Made by a program: the position numbers and the translations under genes | Source: Ceratodon purpureus | Lineage: Eukaryota; Streptophyta; Bryopsida; Pseudoditrichales; Ditrichaceae | Assembly: GCA_014871385.1 (NCBI GenBank) | Contig: CM026426.1 | Location: forward strand, 42,303,613 to 42,367,612 | Length of the DNA: 64,000 bases | Reading direction: 5' to 3' | Part shown: in pieces, positions 10,895 through 23,142 of the stretch | Layout: every line of letters begins with the position of its first letter | How positions within the stretch are numbered: position 1 is the stretch's first letter | Notes under the pieces: generated by a model | Seen by the model: the letters and a program-made list of their open reading frames with translations, nothing else | Told to the model about the DNA's origin: nothing | The model's database searches: none

Positions 10895-11520
10895 CAGACA
10901 TATAGCATTGAAGTTGATAGTGTAGGAGTTTTGAATTCAAGCAGATCACTTATATTTGTTGAGAGGCAACTATACTGATTTTCTTTTATCCATTGATTCT
11001 ATATCATTTGTACCAGACAATACGCAGAAGTTTATCTGTAGGCTACCTAAACAACATTTAGCGTCGAAGTTGATACTGTCGGAGTTTTGAATTCTAGGAG
11101 ATTACATATATTTGTTGGGGTGGAACTATACTTAATTCTTTATGTCCATTGATTCTATATCATCTATACCAAACTATAGGCAGCAGTTTAGATTGAGGCG
11201 ACTTAAACAACATCTGGCATTGAAGTTCGTAGTTTACAAGTTTTGAATTCTAGCAAATCACTTATAGTTGTTTAGAGAGATTTTGAATTAGTTCCATTTG
11301 TCCGTGGATTCTATATCATATATACTAGACTAGGCAGCAGTTTAGGTCGAGGCGACTTGAACGATATCTGACGTTGAAGTTGCTAGTTTTGAGGTCTGAA
11401 TCAGAGGTGATAACATACATTTGGTGGCGTGGGACTATACTTAAGTCCGTATGTCCATTGCTTCTATATCATATGTACCAAAATGTAGGTAACTCTGTTG
11501 GTCGAGGCAACCAGAATGTT
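10895..11520. repeat. Tandem repeat, about 4 x 155 bp, between convergent genes
   Basis: Four diverged copies, recognised by GATTCTATATCAT (near 10995, 11149, 11308, 11460), the upstream GTTTTGAATTC block, and the downstream CAGTTTAG...GAGGCGACTT block. The period is about 153-157 bp. It starts right after the stop codon of the DUF7869 frame. The units contain half-palindromes of the TTTAGGT type seen at 2.9-3.6 kb. Confidence 0.8.
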
Positions 11521-11773
11521 TCTACAGGTCTGAAAGGGTCCGTGACGTATTGAACATTTTAAGAGAGTCGACCTAAATTGTATTTTCACACATATATCTA
11601 ATATAAGTTTGCTTAAGTTATGCGGTGGTTTCATTTCCCGTTATTTATGCATGATGTTCATTTAGGTTGGTTTGACTTACCTTGTATTTTCTCATATAAT
11701 TATTTAATAAATCATCTGGTTCTTTCATTTCCCGTTATTATTGCATGATCATCTCCCAATTTAATGGAAATTC

Positions 11774-13235
11774 CTAATTAACTTTTTCATCCCAAGTATG
11801 AGAGCTTTGTGCCCATTTTAGCTCGACCATAGCTATTGCATTATTTTGGGAGATGATGAATCTTCCAAAGTGACAAATATGGTGTTTCATGTTCCTTCGC
11901 AGCTCCGCCACCTTATTACTAGACAGCAATAGACGTTGCTTCAACTCACGTGCTACAGACATCTGTCGGTGCTTGATGACCTTGGAGAGTGCATGGTATC
12001 CACTATGTGTTACGTTGTTACCATCACACACTCCCAACATGACTTCTTGACTCAACTCCCCTTGAATCTTTTTGAATACATTCTTGGTTGCGGCCGCATT
12101 TGCTTGGCTCATCTTGGGCTGCTCTTCTAACCTCAAAGCCTCACCTGCAGACAAATGCTTGAAATAGCGCGTGCTGTAGCAGTTTGTGAATCTCTTGCCC
12201 CGTTCAACCTTTTCCTCTCCCCCCGTGCCTTGTTTGATCGCTGCAGTTGAGTGACTAGTTGAGGTTAAATCTGAGCCCGCAATATAGTCCTTCGACGCTT
12301 AGCATTCGCTGATCTTGCCACGCATCCATCTGGTATCAATGACCTTACACCCTGTTTAAACAAACTCCTTCAAAGAAGATATTAAATACTTACTCCACCA
12401 CTTGGATAATGTCCTCCGCATCGACTCGCTGCAATGCAGCAGGCAAATTGCCTTGCTTGTTTAGAGCAAAATAAGAAAACCATGAATCCGCTCCAACGCT
12501 TCCATATTTCACTTACAGATAAGTAAACAGCCACAACAATGCTATAAAACGTAACTTGCCGAAGCATTTCACAAACGTCTAAGAACCTGGAGCAAGCTTG
12601 TCTAAATTCATCATGCTTGACATGTGTACGCGCTTGCGGAGACCTCTCGAGGACTCAACCATGTATTTCATTTTTGCTTGTAGATCTTCACACGCTATTT
12701 TCGTTTTCAATAACTCAGTCTGCAATTTAACTACCGTTGCTCTAAATCCCTTTGGTGCAGCAAGAAGTGACATCCTCAACTCTATACATGTGGCTCCTGA
12801 ATTGACCAGTTTGCTCACTAATCTTTCACGCTCTTGCCGAAGGAAGGACGCGATGTTCGTCAAATTGTCAATATGGCGTCTACATTCTTCATGTTGTTGA
12901 CGAAGACACTGTATGTCAGATTCATAACCACGTACCGTCGATTGCAAGCTTGTGATTGCACTGTCCAAGCATTTTCTGTATCCCAGCATACCTCCTTTGC
13001 CGTGGCATAGGAATTCCAAGTACTCTTTGAGTGTGCTAAAGCATGGATGCAAACTTGTTGCAGGATTGACTGGATATAAGTGCCCGTCCACCCACACGTT
13101 GATGTTCTTCTCCCCATTAGCCCTTCTTGCCGCATATCCTGCACGTGAGCTGCGCTCGTCTAACAAATGACATTTCTTAAGCATTGGAGCGTAGATCGAT
13201 GCCAAACGCACAGGAGGCACGTATGTGTTGGTCAC
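11774..13235 (-). pseudogene. Coiled-coil / DNA-binding-like transposon gene (paralogue of the 26.4-kb gene N-terminus)
   Basis: Two blocks on the minus strand: 13235-12579 and about 12300-11774, with non-coding sequence between them that may be one or more introns. The first block has a segment Asn-Val-Trp-Val-Asp-Gly-His-Leu-Tyr-Pro-Val-Asn (about 13090), then Glu-Phe-Leu-Cys-His-Gly (about 13010) and a coiled coil (about 12950-12600). Block two contains a helix-rich domain with Cys-Asp-Gly-x5-Ser-Gly-Tyr. Both blocks align with residues 1-110 and 290-380 of the gene at 26,442-29,599, in the same order. In that gene a DDE-like domain follows in frame; here the frame ends soon after block two and the catalytic candidate is the separate convergent DUF7869 gene. 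Exact exon borders cannot be fixed. Confidence 0.6.
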
Positions 13236-14689
13236 ATCTTAAAGCGCCATCTTCTAATCCGGAAAAACAAGCAACAGCACATACAATTGAATTGCACAGC
13301 ACCATACAAATGTGAACAACAATAAAGTTAACAGCACTTTCCATTCCTAAATTGGGCGGATACGCCACACACACTGCATGAATAGAACTGACAGCATACT
13401 ACAAGTAGAATGTTGTAGAAAATTTTCATAATTGTAAACTACTCTAGATTTGGCACGTCACTGCCACGGGACATGCCATGCTTGCACATCTCACCTTTTG
13501 GTGGAGGTTATTTCCCGCTCTCAGTTTTCCTACGGGGCATATTTTATTCCGATCAAATCGAGTACATCCAAATATTATAACCACATTTTGCATTGAGATC
13601 GGGGTACATTGGGTTGATTTTGAGGACCGGATTAACTTGGACAAGTGCACACGATGTATGGAAATTGCTATTTTATCTGAGTTTATATGAGTGTTGCGGG
13701 ATATTGGTGACTATTCTATCTCGTTTTATATGAGTGCTATGGGGTACTCTATAGATATCATAATCACCTCGACCTTGCCCAAGCTCTACTGGCTAGTTGT
13801 CCCAAACAAAAAAAGGACTAACTTTCAACTGCCCAGGACTACTTTAGAGGGCCTCTTGGAGACCCAAAAGGTTTTCTAATGATAGTATCACTTAAATTCA
13901 TAGGTTGTTTACATTTCATTCTAAGCCAACTCAGGGAGTTCACAATTGAACGTTATGGTCAAGATTAAACATACACGAAGAACAATAAATAATAGGGCTC
14001 CTATGTCTCAGAATAATCATGCAAGATTATGAGACCATACACTCTTATAAGTTGCACATGCATTGTTTGATACAATTTGCACCACATTTTTGGAACCTAT
14101 CTCCTCGATGTAATTTTCAATAATTGAAGTCTAATCCTCTGCATTCTTCTTATGTCCTGTAGTGTCTACTGATTTTGTGCCCTCAACTAATTAGTAAAAA
14201 CCTTTAATGAACTTACCTAAGAGTCGTTCATCTCCGATGTGAAAGAAAGGTTGAATAAATTTCACTATGTTCAATAACGACGCCGTAGGGTGGAAAAATT
14301 ATCTCATAGAAGAACTTTAATTCAAATTATCTTTATATTCCATTACAAGCCAATTCGAGGAATTCACAATTTAATGCTATGGTCAGGATTAAACATACAT
14401 GAAGAAAAATATATAATGGAGCTTTAAATTTTTACAATAATCATGCAATGTATTGAGACTGTATACTCTTTTAACACAAAGTAGTATTGATAACTTAACT
14501 ACATGCAACGGTTTTTGAATGACAATAAAATGTCACATATTCCTATTAAGGCTTACAGCTATCATAATCTATTGGAAAATACATCTATGTTCTATTCTAC
14601 GGATTCAATCTATTTTTTGAAAAGTCTACAACACGGGCCGATTTATTTCAATCCATATATCGTATATATAAATCCTCCAAATGTGGTTA
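13236..14689. other. Spacer without a recognisable gene
   Basis: AT-rich sequence with a diverged internal duplication: the blocks near 13,980 and 14,400 share ATACA(C/T)GAAGAA and the text around it. Short frames only; no RNA gene seen. Confidence 0.5.
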
Positions 14690-16535
14690 GATGTCACGCC
14701 TAAAACCATCTACCTCCTTGTTTCAAATGTCCTGATTACATTAACGCTGTATTCCCCCTTGATTGTTGTAGTATCTACTTCTACCACCCCCCTCGTCATA
14801 GTCTCATGTCCACCCTCTTCCATTGTATTATTCAGGGTCAACCCAATCGCCTTGGTTGTTCATTTTACTTGGCCCTGGTTATTCAGAAGTTTGCCATGGC
14901 CCATGCCCTGTGGAATAAGTCGAACTTCCTAGAAGCTGCTCTCTCAATCTCTCATTGTCCCCTTGAAGATAAAATTGATACATTTCCATTCGTCGCACAT
15001 AATCCTGCCTTTTCCGCTCCATTTCCTCTTCTTGGCCAAAATAGCAATCATCTACAATTCGTCCTTAGGGGAGGGGGGCAAAAGTAGGAGGCGGTACAAT
15101 GTCATTAGGATGAGAGGTCGCAATATACTCGGCTGTTTGGACGAGTAGTGTCATCACAATATCCTCGACTTGGAGGAGGAATTATGTTATCACCACTTCC
15201 ACGGCGTGAAGGTAGAGCTATGCTATCTGTATTAATTCCACGTGGAGGAATATTGTTGACCCCGTATCCTCGACTTGGAGGAGTTGCTCTATAATCGCCG
15301 TATCCTTGATATGAAGGCGCGTAAATGTTACCGCCATGTCCTCAATGTTGAAGAGGAGTTACGCAATCACCACGTCCCCGATGCCGATGAGGAATCCTAT
15401 TATTGCCAGATTCTTGATATGTTGGAGGACAATTGTTATGTGCATCACCTCCGCGATTTGGAGTAGAACGGTTTCCTCTCTCTCTTATAGTTGAGGCTCT
15501 TGGAGGACTAGCACTTCTGAAAGGACTAGGTATTTTGTCTTAGCCATCCGTATTGGTCAACGATTCTGTTGTTGGCGGGGCCCATTGGTTCCAGATAAAT
15601 ATCTAAAGTGTTAGCACCCATCTTGTAAAGACCATCTCCATAGCAATAGCAAGTGCTAGGCCCTGCTCTACCAAATGTTACTGGAGCGTTGTTGAATTCA
15701 ACGTGGCGGTGATTATTTGTATTGCGTCCACTGTTCAGGTTGTACTCTTCGCCATAATTATGTGCACATTTAGGGCTATTGCCATAACTCCGTGCGTAGT
15801 GTTCATCGTTGTAACAATTGCGCAAACGATGTCCCTCATAGAGAGAATTGTGTCCTTCTTCGAGGATGTTCACACCTTTGTGGTCCTGGCGATAATAACC
15901 AACATAATTTTCTAGGTGGTCGTTGTAGTTGCCACCTTGTGAGTGCCACATTGGTCATCATAAAAATCTCTTGGATGTCCTTCAACATTTAGTGGATTCG
16001 TATGTGTTTATATCCCACTGTTCCGTATTCGCGGAGCTGCACGGTTTGATCAAAGAGGGATGCAATTGCTATCTCCTAGCCAATGGGTTTAGTTATCCAT
16101 GTGGGACCTGTCCAATAAATCTACATTCAGCCATGCAATCGTACGCCAATCAATCCTTTTATACAAGACTATCCCGCCCACACCATTGCTACATTAGAAT
16201 ACAACATTATTTGTAGTCAAGAGTTTTGCACTCCTGCTGCTATGGTGACCTCATGGTATCTTAATTAGAAATGATCACTCCCACAATTTTTAGCATTGAT
16301 CTCACCGGGTGTTCCCTTTTTCTCCACATCCGTAGTATGAGTGCACAGTTTGAGAAGGTGTTACATCTTCACATATTCCTTGCAAGTTGTGCATGTCCAT
16401 GGTGCTGGTTTGCCTTTCCTTCCATCCTCTGCTACGCAATTAGGGTCATCTGTAGCATTCCAATCTAATTTCGTTTTTTTCTTAGAATTTGATGGTCCTC
16501 CCCGATCTATACAAGGCATGGCTCAAAGGTAACTA
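14690..16535 (-). pseudogene. Decayed low-complexity Gly/Asn/Tyr-rich protein gene with a Cys-x2-Cys N-terminal motif
   Basis: Coding signal runs right to left on the minus strand in shifting frames. At about 16,510-16,300 a Lys-rich stretch leads into Trp-Thr-Cys-Thr-Thr-Cys (16,390 region), like the start of a zinc finger. At 15,951-15,526 one 141-codon frame is very rich in Asn, Tyr, Gly, His. At 15,480-15,100 the minus strand translates as imperfect repeats of Pro-Ser-Arg-Gly-Tyr-Gly-Asp-Asn type. At 15,060-14,700 a Glu/Arg coiled-coil segment is followed by more Gly/Tyr/Asn-rich sequence. Stops and frameshifts break all blocks. The continuity of composition over 1.8 kb suggests one former gene, perhaps with a zinc-finger N-terminus and a prion-like body, probably from a transposon. 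Family not recognised. Confidence 0.4.
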
Positions 16536-16859
16536 AGAAGAAAACACTGGAAATTGTGTAATTGACCCACTCAATATGGAGCTGTGAAAGTTCAGGTTGG
16601 TTACAAGATAACCAATTCACCATTCTCGGAATGTATGCAAAACTAGGAAATGTAACCAAAACCACAAGATGGTTGATATAGTATTCACCACGCATTTGCT
16701 GGTTTCAAATTAACCAACAAACAATGGTGAAAGAAGTAAAAAAGTGACACAATAATATATGGAATAATAAGAAAGCAAGGAGGAACGCAAGTGAGCTGAA
16801 GTAAATCGAGCACAACACGCTCGAACACCCAAGTGAAGAACAAAATGTTAGGATAGCCT

Positions 16860-17220
16860 TTTATGCTCGCCCTCCTCCCTATACCATCACCGCCAAAGTG
16901 GCGGGTCATATACAACTGTTGGATCTCGGTCTTCCTCAAGAATCCAACGATCAGATCCGAACCGCCGCAAAGGGCGGTCGCGGCGATTCGGTCGGGAGGC
17001 CGCAACCTCCACCCTCCGACCCCGATTAAACCTAGGGACAAGAGGTCGCGGCCCTCCGATCGCACAGACGGCCGCGGCTGTTGGCCCCAGGCGATTGCGC
17101 CGACAACAGCGGCCGTTGGATGTGTGCGGCCCTAGCGATCCAACGGCCGCAACCGACCGCGCAGTCACCTTAGGGAGGAGGCTTTGGGGGCTCGCAAGCC
17201 CTCCCAACAACCCTTGGATT
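16860..17220. other. GC-rich segment with hairpins
   Basis: A sharply GC-rich island in AT-rich surroundings. It contains a perfect 13-bp inverted repeat (GCGGCCGTTGGAT at 17109-17121, complement at 17138-17150, 16-base loop) and a smaller GTTGGAT/ATCCAAC pair at 16919-16949. The minus-strand frame 17327-16887 has no convincing domain. Its composition resembles the GC-rich stretch at 37.9-38.28 kb beside the hAT gene. Confidence 0.5.
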
Positions 17221-17230
17221 TTTTTTGAAG

Positions 17231-17365
17231 CCCTCCTCCCCTCCCCTCCTCCCTCCCCTCCTCCCTCCCCTCCTCCAACCTTGACAAAAAGAAATCCATT
17301 TCTAGAGACACCGAACAACAAAATCATTTTTAAACGGGAAATTTCATTTTTAAACGGGAAATTTC
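17231..17365. repeat. CCTCCCCTCCTCCCT tract and a 20-bp direct duplication
   Basis: A polypyrimidine repeat of CTCCTCCC units at 17231-17276, then two adjacent copies of a 20-bp unit (core TTTTTAAACGGGAAATTTC) at about 17325-17365. Confidence 0.8.
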
Positions 17366-17939
17366 AGACATATGCCTGAAATTGTGGGGAATGTCCTCAA
17401 GATCTTGTGATCCGGACTGTGAGTCCATCTCGATATTGGGGTCTACTTTATAACGAGATATTTATGTCCTTTAATCGTTGGTGCTCCATTGCGGTTTGCA
17501 AATATAGTGTCCATGTTTAGGAGGGAGAATGTATTTGTTTTGATGAAGAGGGATGTATGCAATGGAGCGTTACAACTTATAAGGTAGTGACGTGCTATTG
17601 AAAACTAATATACTCTATTCTGAAGGCTTAATCTCAACAAAGAATTGAATCAAAGGGAACTCCACATATCGTTCCCTTAAATTACCAAGGGAAGTTTGTA
17701 TGATTCATCTTCTATCTTGTATTGCGGTACGAAGTTTGTGTTTGAAGTAAATATCCTTTCATTATTTTCTTGCCCTCTTGGTTAAATCAAATTTATATTT
17801 ATTAGAGTTTATTCTTTAGAGATAATTTCTAATCTTTATATGTATTGTTGTATTTTAATTTTTTTCCAATTAATTGTTTTTCAAATTGCGTTCTTGGATT
17901 TTATATAAACTCTTAATTTTGTATTTGGGAAATATTTTC

Positions 17940-19215
17940 AAAAAAAAAATAATAGTTTAGAATATAAGAGTAATGGGAAAAAAAAATACAATTATGTAAT
18001 GTAAGATGAAAAGGAAGAAAAGTAAAATGATATGATATACAGAATTATACCTAAAGGATAACAATATAACATCATACAACAGAGGAATGATTTCATAACA
18101 TAAAAATAAGACAATTGAATGTAATAAATGTGTAAAATAAAAATATAAAAAAATACGATGAGAGAGCATAAGTAGAATAATGATGGAAAATTCTATAATG
18201 GGTTCTAAATGGAAGTTAGACAAATTAGAGATGATAATGGAATAAAGACTTTCTCAAAAAAAAAAAAAATACTACAAGATAGGGTACATGACTAATTTCA
18301 TAATTTAAAAAATATAAGATAATGTCGTGGAAGACGAAGGAATACAAATTAAAAAATAAAAGACATAGTGGAAGAGTAATGGAAATAACACATGATGGAA
18401 TGGAAATAGAAGAAAAATTGTAAGTGGAGGGATAATGGAAGAATCATCTAAGGAAAATAAAATAAAAAATATAATGGAATAAAGATAGAAGAAAAAAAAG
18501 GACGAAGAAATGAATGGAAGTAGATACAGCAGAAAACAGTAAGTCAATACGACGTGAAGCTCATGGAGAAATTGAAAATAAAAATAATACCTTATCATAT
18601 TGAAATGTAAAAAGAATAAAAATAAAAAAAAGAATGATACAACGGAAAATTAATGTTATATAAAATTTAAACAGAATTGAATGAAAGACCAATTTATAAA
18701 AATAAAAATAAGAAATACTATGGAATGAAAACAGTTTAATAAAAATTACATGATTAAAGTAAAAGTAGAAAAGTGATAATATATAACAGAGGATTAATGT
18801 AATAATAGAAAATGAATAAGACAGAATGCAAGAGTAATTTAAAACTATAAAAATAAGAGGACATAGGCAAAAACATGGGAAAAGAATATGAATAAAAGAG
18901 TATAATAGGACTAATAGAAGAATACAAAAAATAAAGAAATACAAAATGAGTTGTGAATGGAAGAAGAATAAAATGAAAAGAATTGATGGAAAAATAATGT
19001 AAGATTGAAAAAAATAAAAAAAAAAATTACAACAATACGAAAACAAATATAATAGAAAGAATAAAACATGACTGAAATAACACAAAACAAGCAAGTTAGT
19101 AAAATAATGTGAAGGGAACAAAATCAAAATGAAATGTTAAGATAGAATATGTATATGAGAGAAAATAATTAACAACATAGGATGGAATAAGAAGTTAAGA
19201 AAAATATTTAAAATT
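17940..19215. repeat. Purine-rich (A+G) low-complexity tract, about 1.3 kb
   Basis: The plus strand is dominated by A and G with recurring TAATGGAA, AAAATAAAAA and GAATAAAA. The minus-strand frames 18,223-17,957, 18,598-18,305 and 19,127-18,561 translate as Phe/Leu/Ile/Tyr/Ser runs and look membrane-like. That is what any pyrimidine-rich strand gives, so I do not call them genes. It may be a decayed simple repeat. Confidence 0.65.
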
Positions 19216-19548
19216 GAGATACCGTATTTATTTTTATTCTCATTTACCGAATTTCTAGGGGCCGTGGCCATATACATGGCAACAACCGCCCTTCCCTCCT
19301 CACTTCACTCTCCTCAACATCCCTCCAGTGCTGGCTGCAGTTGCCAAATTTACTAGGGTGCTTGTTGATTGCTTGTTGGGTCTAGGAGGTGAGGAGAAGG
19401 GGGTCCATTTTCATTGTTGGAGGGAGGGGGGAGGGGAGTTTTTGATGTTTTTGTATTTGTTTCTTTAATGTGTTATCATTTATCAACTCTTTGTTTTTTT
19501 AAGACAATCAAGAAAGTTTTTGTTTAAAACAAGGCCGCTATGTAGGAA

Positions 19549-22500
19549 TTGCACCATGACCGGAATGATGGATTGAAGAGGAAGATCAAGAAGAAGGGTG
19601 CATGCCACAACTATTGCTGGGATATCCTAGAGAATTTTGACATCCTAGCAGAGGAAGGATGGGAAAGCTTGGGCCCCGGGTACTCGACCCTGAGAGACTG
19701 CAAGGCACATGTGAAGATGTATCACATTGATAAATTATGGCTCCGAAAACAGCACGAGGTGAATACGTTGACTTTTAGCTACAAGCCAAGATCATGCAAG
19801 GATGAGCACTTCATGCATCGTGCATATGAGGTTTGGCAGGCTTTGTTTGGACATCGTAATAGTAGCAAAGGCAATTTCAATTATACCATGTTGTGTATGG
19901 TATATGCAGAGTTCATATTGAAGCGTCAGGTAAATTGGAGCACATCCCCACCACGGTACGGTTACCGCTTAGACTTGGATGGAATGAGAAGGATATCCCG
20001 AATTTATATCTCCTCAACCCATTGCACGCGAAGAAAGTCAGAGGAGAACTAGAGACCAAGCCAAGGCGGTGGCCACGTCTGCAAAACAATGCTACAATAG
20101 AAAACCATAGAATTGTAGATGATGTATCACACAAATCTCAGGATGTGAAGCCAGTTGCACCTGATAGTGTTTTGGCAACAATGTTTCCGTCCGCTACTAA
20201 ACCAAAGGTCCCTATGATTCCAAACCTAGATTTAAGGAACATAGTGAAATCCTCTAGCGATGTGAAAGGCAAGGAAATCATAGATGAAGGAGAGGAGAAA
20301 TTGGGCAATGAAGATATTACACATCCCGTTGTTGTGGAAGTTGGATACTCCAACCAAAATACGAATGATGCTGGACCGAGCTCATTGGCAATAGTGGAGG
20401 TGCATACGTCACCAAGAAGTCCAAGGGATTGAGATCATTCCGTTTCAGACATTATGGGAATGCTAGAATCAATGCCAAACAACAAAGCACTGAAGGAGTT
20501 ACTAGATTTTAGCATCAAATGGACTGAGGGGTGCTCAGAAAAATGGCTACGAGGCTTGGACGCTTCCAATGAAGGAGGGGATGAAGGAGAAACCTCTGAA
20601 AAGGTGCAGGAAGTTTATAATGTATTGAACATTGTACGCTCTCTAAAAGATGGGGCTACCGTATAGGTGCAATAGCACCAAATCTTTTAAAGATGGCTCA
20701 TGGTTTTGCAAGTGTCACCCCGAGCATGCTGCATGGTGCCCTTGGGTTTGAGACCTTGGTACCTTCCATTAAGCTTCTTTTGGAAGATCACTTAGAATTA
20801 GCTAAAGATAACATGGCGTTGAGGAGGGATTTTGATGAGGCAGCGCACACATTTGAAAGGCAGGCCATGAGGTATGTCAAGATGAGAATTTTTTTCAATT
20901 TACAATTAAAAGATTGCAAGAAGTACAACCCAATATCGATCGAGAAGACAAAGGTGAAGCAGTTAAGCATTTGAAGACGACTTCTACAGTGAAGGTGGAG
21001 GTAAAGGATGATATACTAGAGTTAGAAAGCAATGCTGAGGAATCCGATGCCTTTCCCTTACCATATTCTCGGATAGAATTGAAGATGGAGCTACACAGGG
21101 AATGGCGTTTCAAAAATCTAATAGCCCACGTTTCCTAGTTTCATTGGACATTGGCAACACTAGAGGCGCTTGACAAAGGGAAGGGGCCAATGGAACAATC
21201 AAAGGAAATTTAAATTCTTTTACGGGATTTGGAGATGGCCATGAGGGAAAGAGACGAAGCCCGTAGCGACCATCAAAGGCTAAAGAGCCCTCTAGAGATG
21301 GTAGACAATGCACCATATACCGAAGAAGCGATTTCGTGGATTGGGTAGGTTTATAAATTAAGAGACAAGGAAACAATAGTTTCTAAAGCACAAAAGGACC
21401 TGAAGAAATGTGCAACCACTTCTTGTGTTTTTCTAGATGTTATTGGTTTATCTGTTTAGGAATTCCATGAGGCAGCTGCTAAGAGCGGCCACGATGCCAC
21501 AAAGAATACCGTACGGGGCCGTGTAGAAGAAATGATGGAGCGCACAATCCACCATACCAAGAAATGGGGAGCAGTCATTGATTGGACATTGGAGGTGGAG
21601 GAGGGATAGATGCCGTACGATATATTTTCTTGCCAGTTGGATGTAACCAAGGGGGAGGTTATCCACACTCGCAAATCATTCGAGGAATTTTCGAAGGAGA
21701 AATGTGCCATGTGTCAACATCATTTTGGACCAAAGGAGGCCTTTGAGTTGGGCCATTGTAATCACAAGTTCCACATAACTTGCATCGCAAGGGCATGTAT
21801 TGTACAACAACAACGTGTTATGTGTTGCTCTCCAATTAGTTCTCAGTTTTATGAGATGATGGGGTTGCAACACTTAATGCCCCCTGGGCTTGAGTTTAAT
21901 CAATGTAATCTTCCATTGGACTAGCTACCCAAGAAAATCTTATATTAGTATGATTGGGGAAAACCAATTACGTAGAACTTGCAAACATCAACCACCAACT
22001 ATTTAAAGACGCTAATGGAAATTTGGATGAATTTTTGAGAGTGACCGACGATTATGAAGTCGAGATGCAGGCACGTGAAATTTTGAATGCTGAGGAGCGG
22101 GAGTTCTTTTGTAGAAACTTTGGGGGGCATTGGAGTATAGAGCATAATTGCTTCTTCCGGTTTTCTAAGCCCCAGGTTGCGAGACAAGCCAACGATACAT
22201 GTGATGAAGTAGTGCACGATCTTGCAATACTCGAAGAATACAAAAAGTACGATCAAACACTAATCGGGAGGGCACTTGTATTGGCAAAGCTAGAGGAGGG
22301 AATTTGTTTCCGTAAAAGTTTCAACAAAGCTCTATTCAAAGATACGGAGCTAGACTATTGGGATCAATATACGAAGTTTGATATAGCGCTTGACAAAATT
22401 GTTTCTGATTGGAGAAAGGCACTAAGTGATGTGGGGGGCATGTCATAAAGGTCACGCAAAAATATTGAGGGGGAAAGCACAATAAAGTGGACCCAAAAAG

Positions 22501-23142
22501 TGCTTATCTTTTCCCCAATTTCAGCCCCTTCCGCAAACACTAAGAAAAGTGGGATTTGCGTTATGTCGATGCAAGATTAAGTTTGGGATACGGAAAGTAG
22601 ACTTGATCTTCTTCAACTTTCCAAAGTTGCGGGAAAAAACATTGAATTTACAATGGAAAACAGAGATGTCGAAGTCGAGCAAAGTGAATGCAGTCATTTG
22701 GAAAAGTGAGGTTCAATTGAGGATATTCTTTTTATGAAGATGCACGTAAGATACCTAATGACACCCTAGAAAGTCACTAAAATACTCAAAAACTACACCA
22801 TAATGCCCAAAATCAGCTTTGAGCCTTAGAAAATAGCACTCTTCATATTCACTTCTTAGAGATCACATTTTGCACTTTGTGGTCGACTTTATCGTGATCT
22901 CTCCTTTGACCACATTGTGAATGAAACGGTTGCAAAGATTGAAAAGGCAATGGAGACATTTGAAGTAAAGAAGATAAATGGTGGAAAGAACAAGCGGAAG
23001 AGGGGCAATCCCTAAGACAATGACGAGCTTTAGAGGTTTAGTATGTGTCGAGAAGTGGAAGCTGTGGACAAAGAATTACGAGTGCGGGAGGAGGGGGGGG
23101 TTGAGATTGCACGACCAAGCCAACTAGAGCAACTCGAAGTTT
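19549..23142 (+). pseudogene. RING / coiled-coil transposon gene, copy 2, with MITE insertion
   Basis: Blocks in order: 19549-19970, N-terminal Trp/Tyr/His-rich domain ending Val-Asn-Trp-Ser, which aligns weakly with RING copy 3 (ending Val-Asn-Trp-Ala). After a frameshift, 19993-20666 is a charged linker broken by TGA 20430. 20693-21600 is coiled-coil sequence with further breaks. 21610-21924 is the RING finger. 21954-22448 is an acidic helical C-terminal domain. About 22,905-23,142 is the basic tail, after a MITE at 22,471-22,903. The RING matches copy 1, but the seventh metal ligand is Arg (codon CGT at about 21813; TGT would be Cys), so the finger is probably dead. Stops and shifts show a pseudogene. 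In active form it would be a RING E3-like accessory protein of a large transposon. Confidence 0.65.
22471..22903. mobile_element. MITE copy 1 (about 430 bp) inside RING copy 2
   Basis: Terminal inverted repeats: left AGCACAATAAAGTGGAC (from about 22475), right complement of ATCACGATAAAGTCGACC (ending about 22900). The interior, reverse-complemented, aligns along its length with the element at 38,301-38,774 (shared blocks include TGAATATGAAG, GTGTAGTTTTTGA and TGCATTCACTTTGCT). No coding capacity. The coding sequence of the host RING gene resumes directly after it. The target duplication was not resolved. Confidence 0.75.

Noticed and set aside
17957-19127. Minus-strand frames of 88-188 codons that look like membrane proteins
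   Set aside because: They lie wholly inside the purine-rich tract; the Phe/Leu/Ile/Tyr/Ser content follows from the base composition, and there is no domain or start context.
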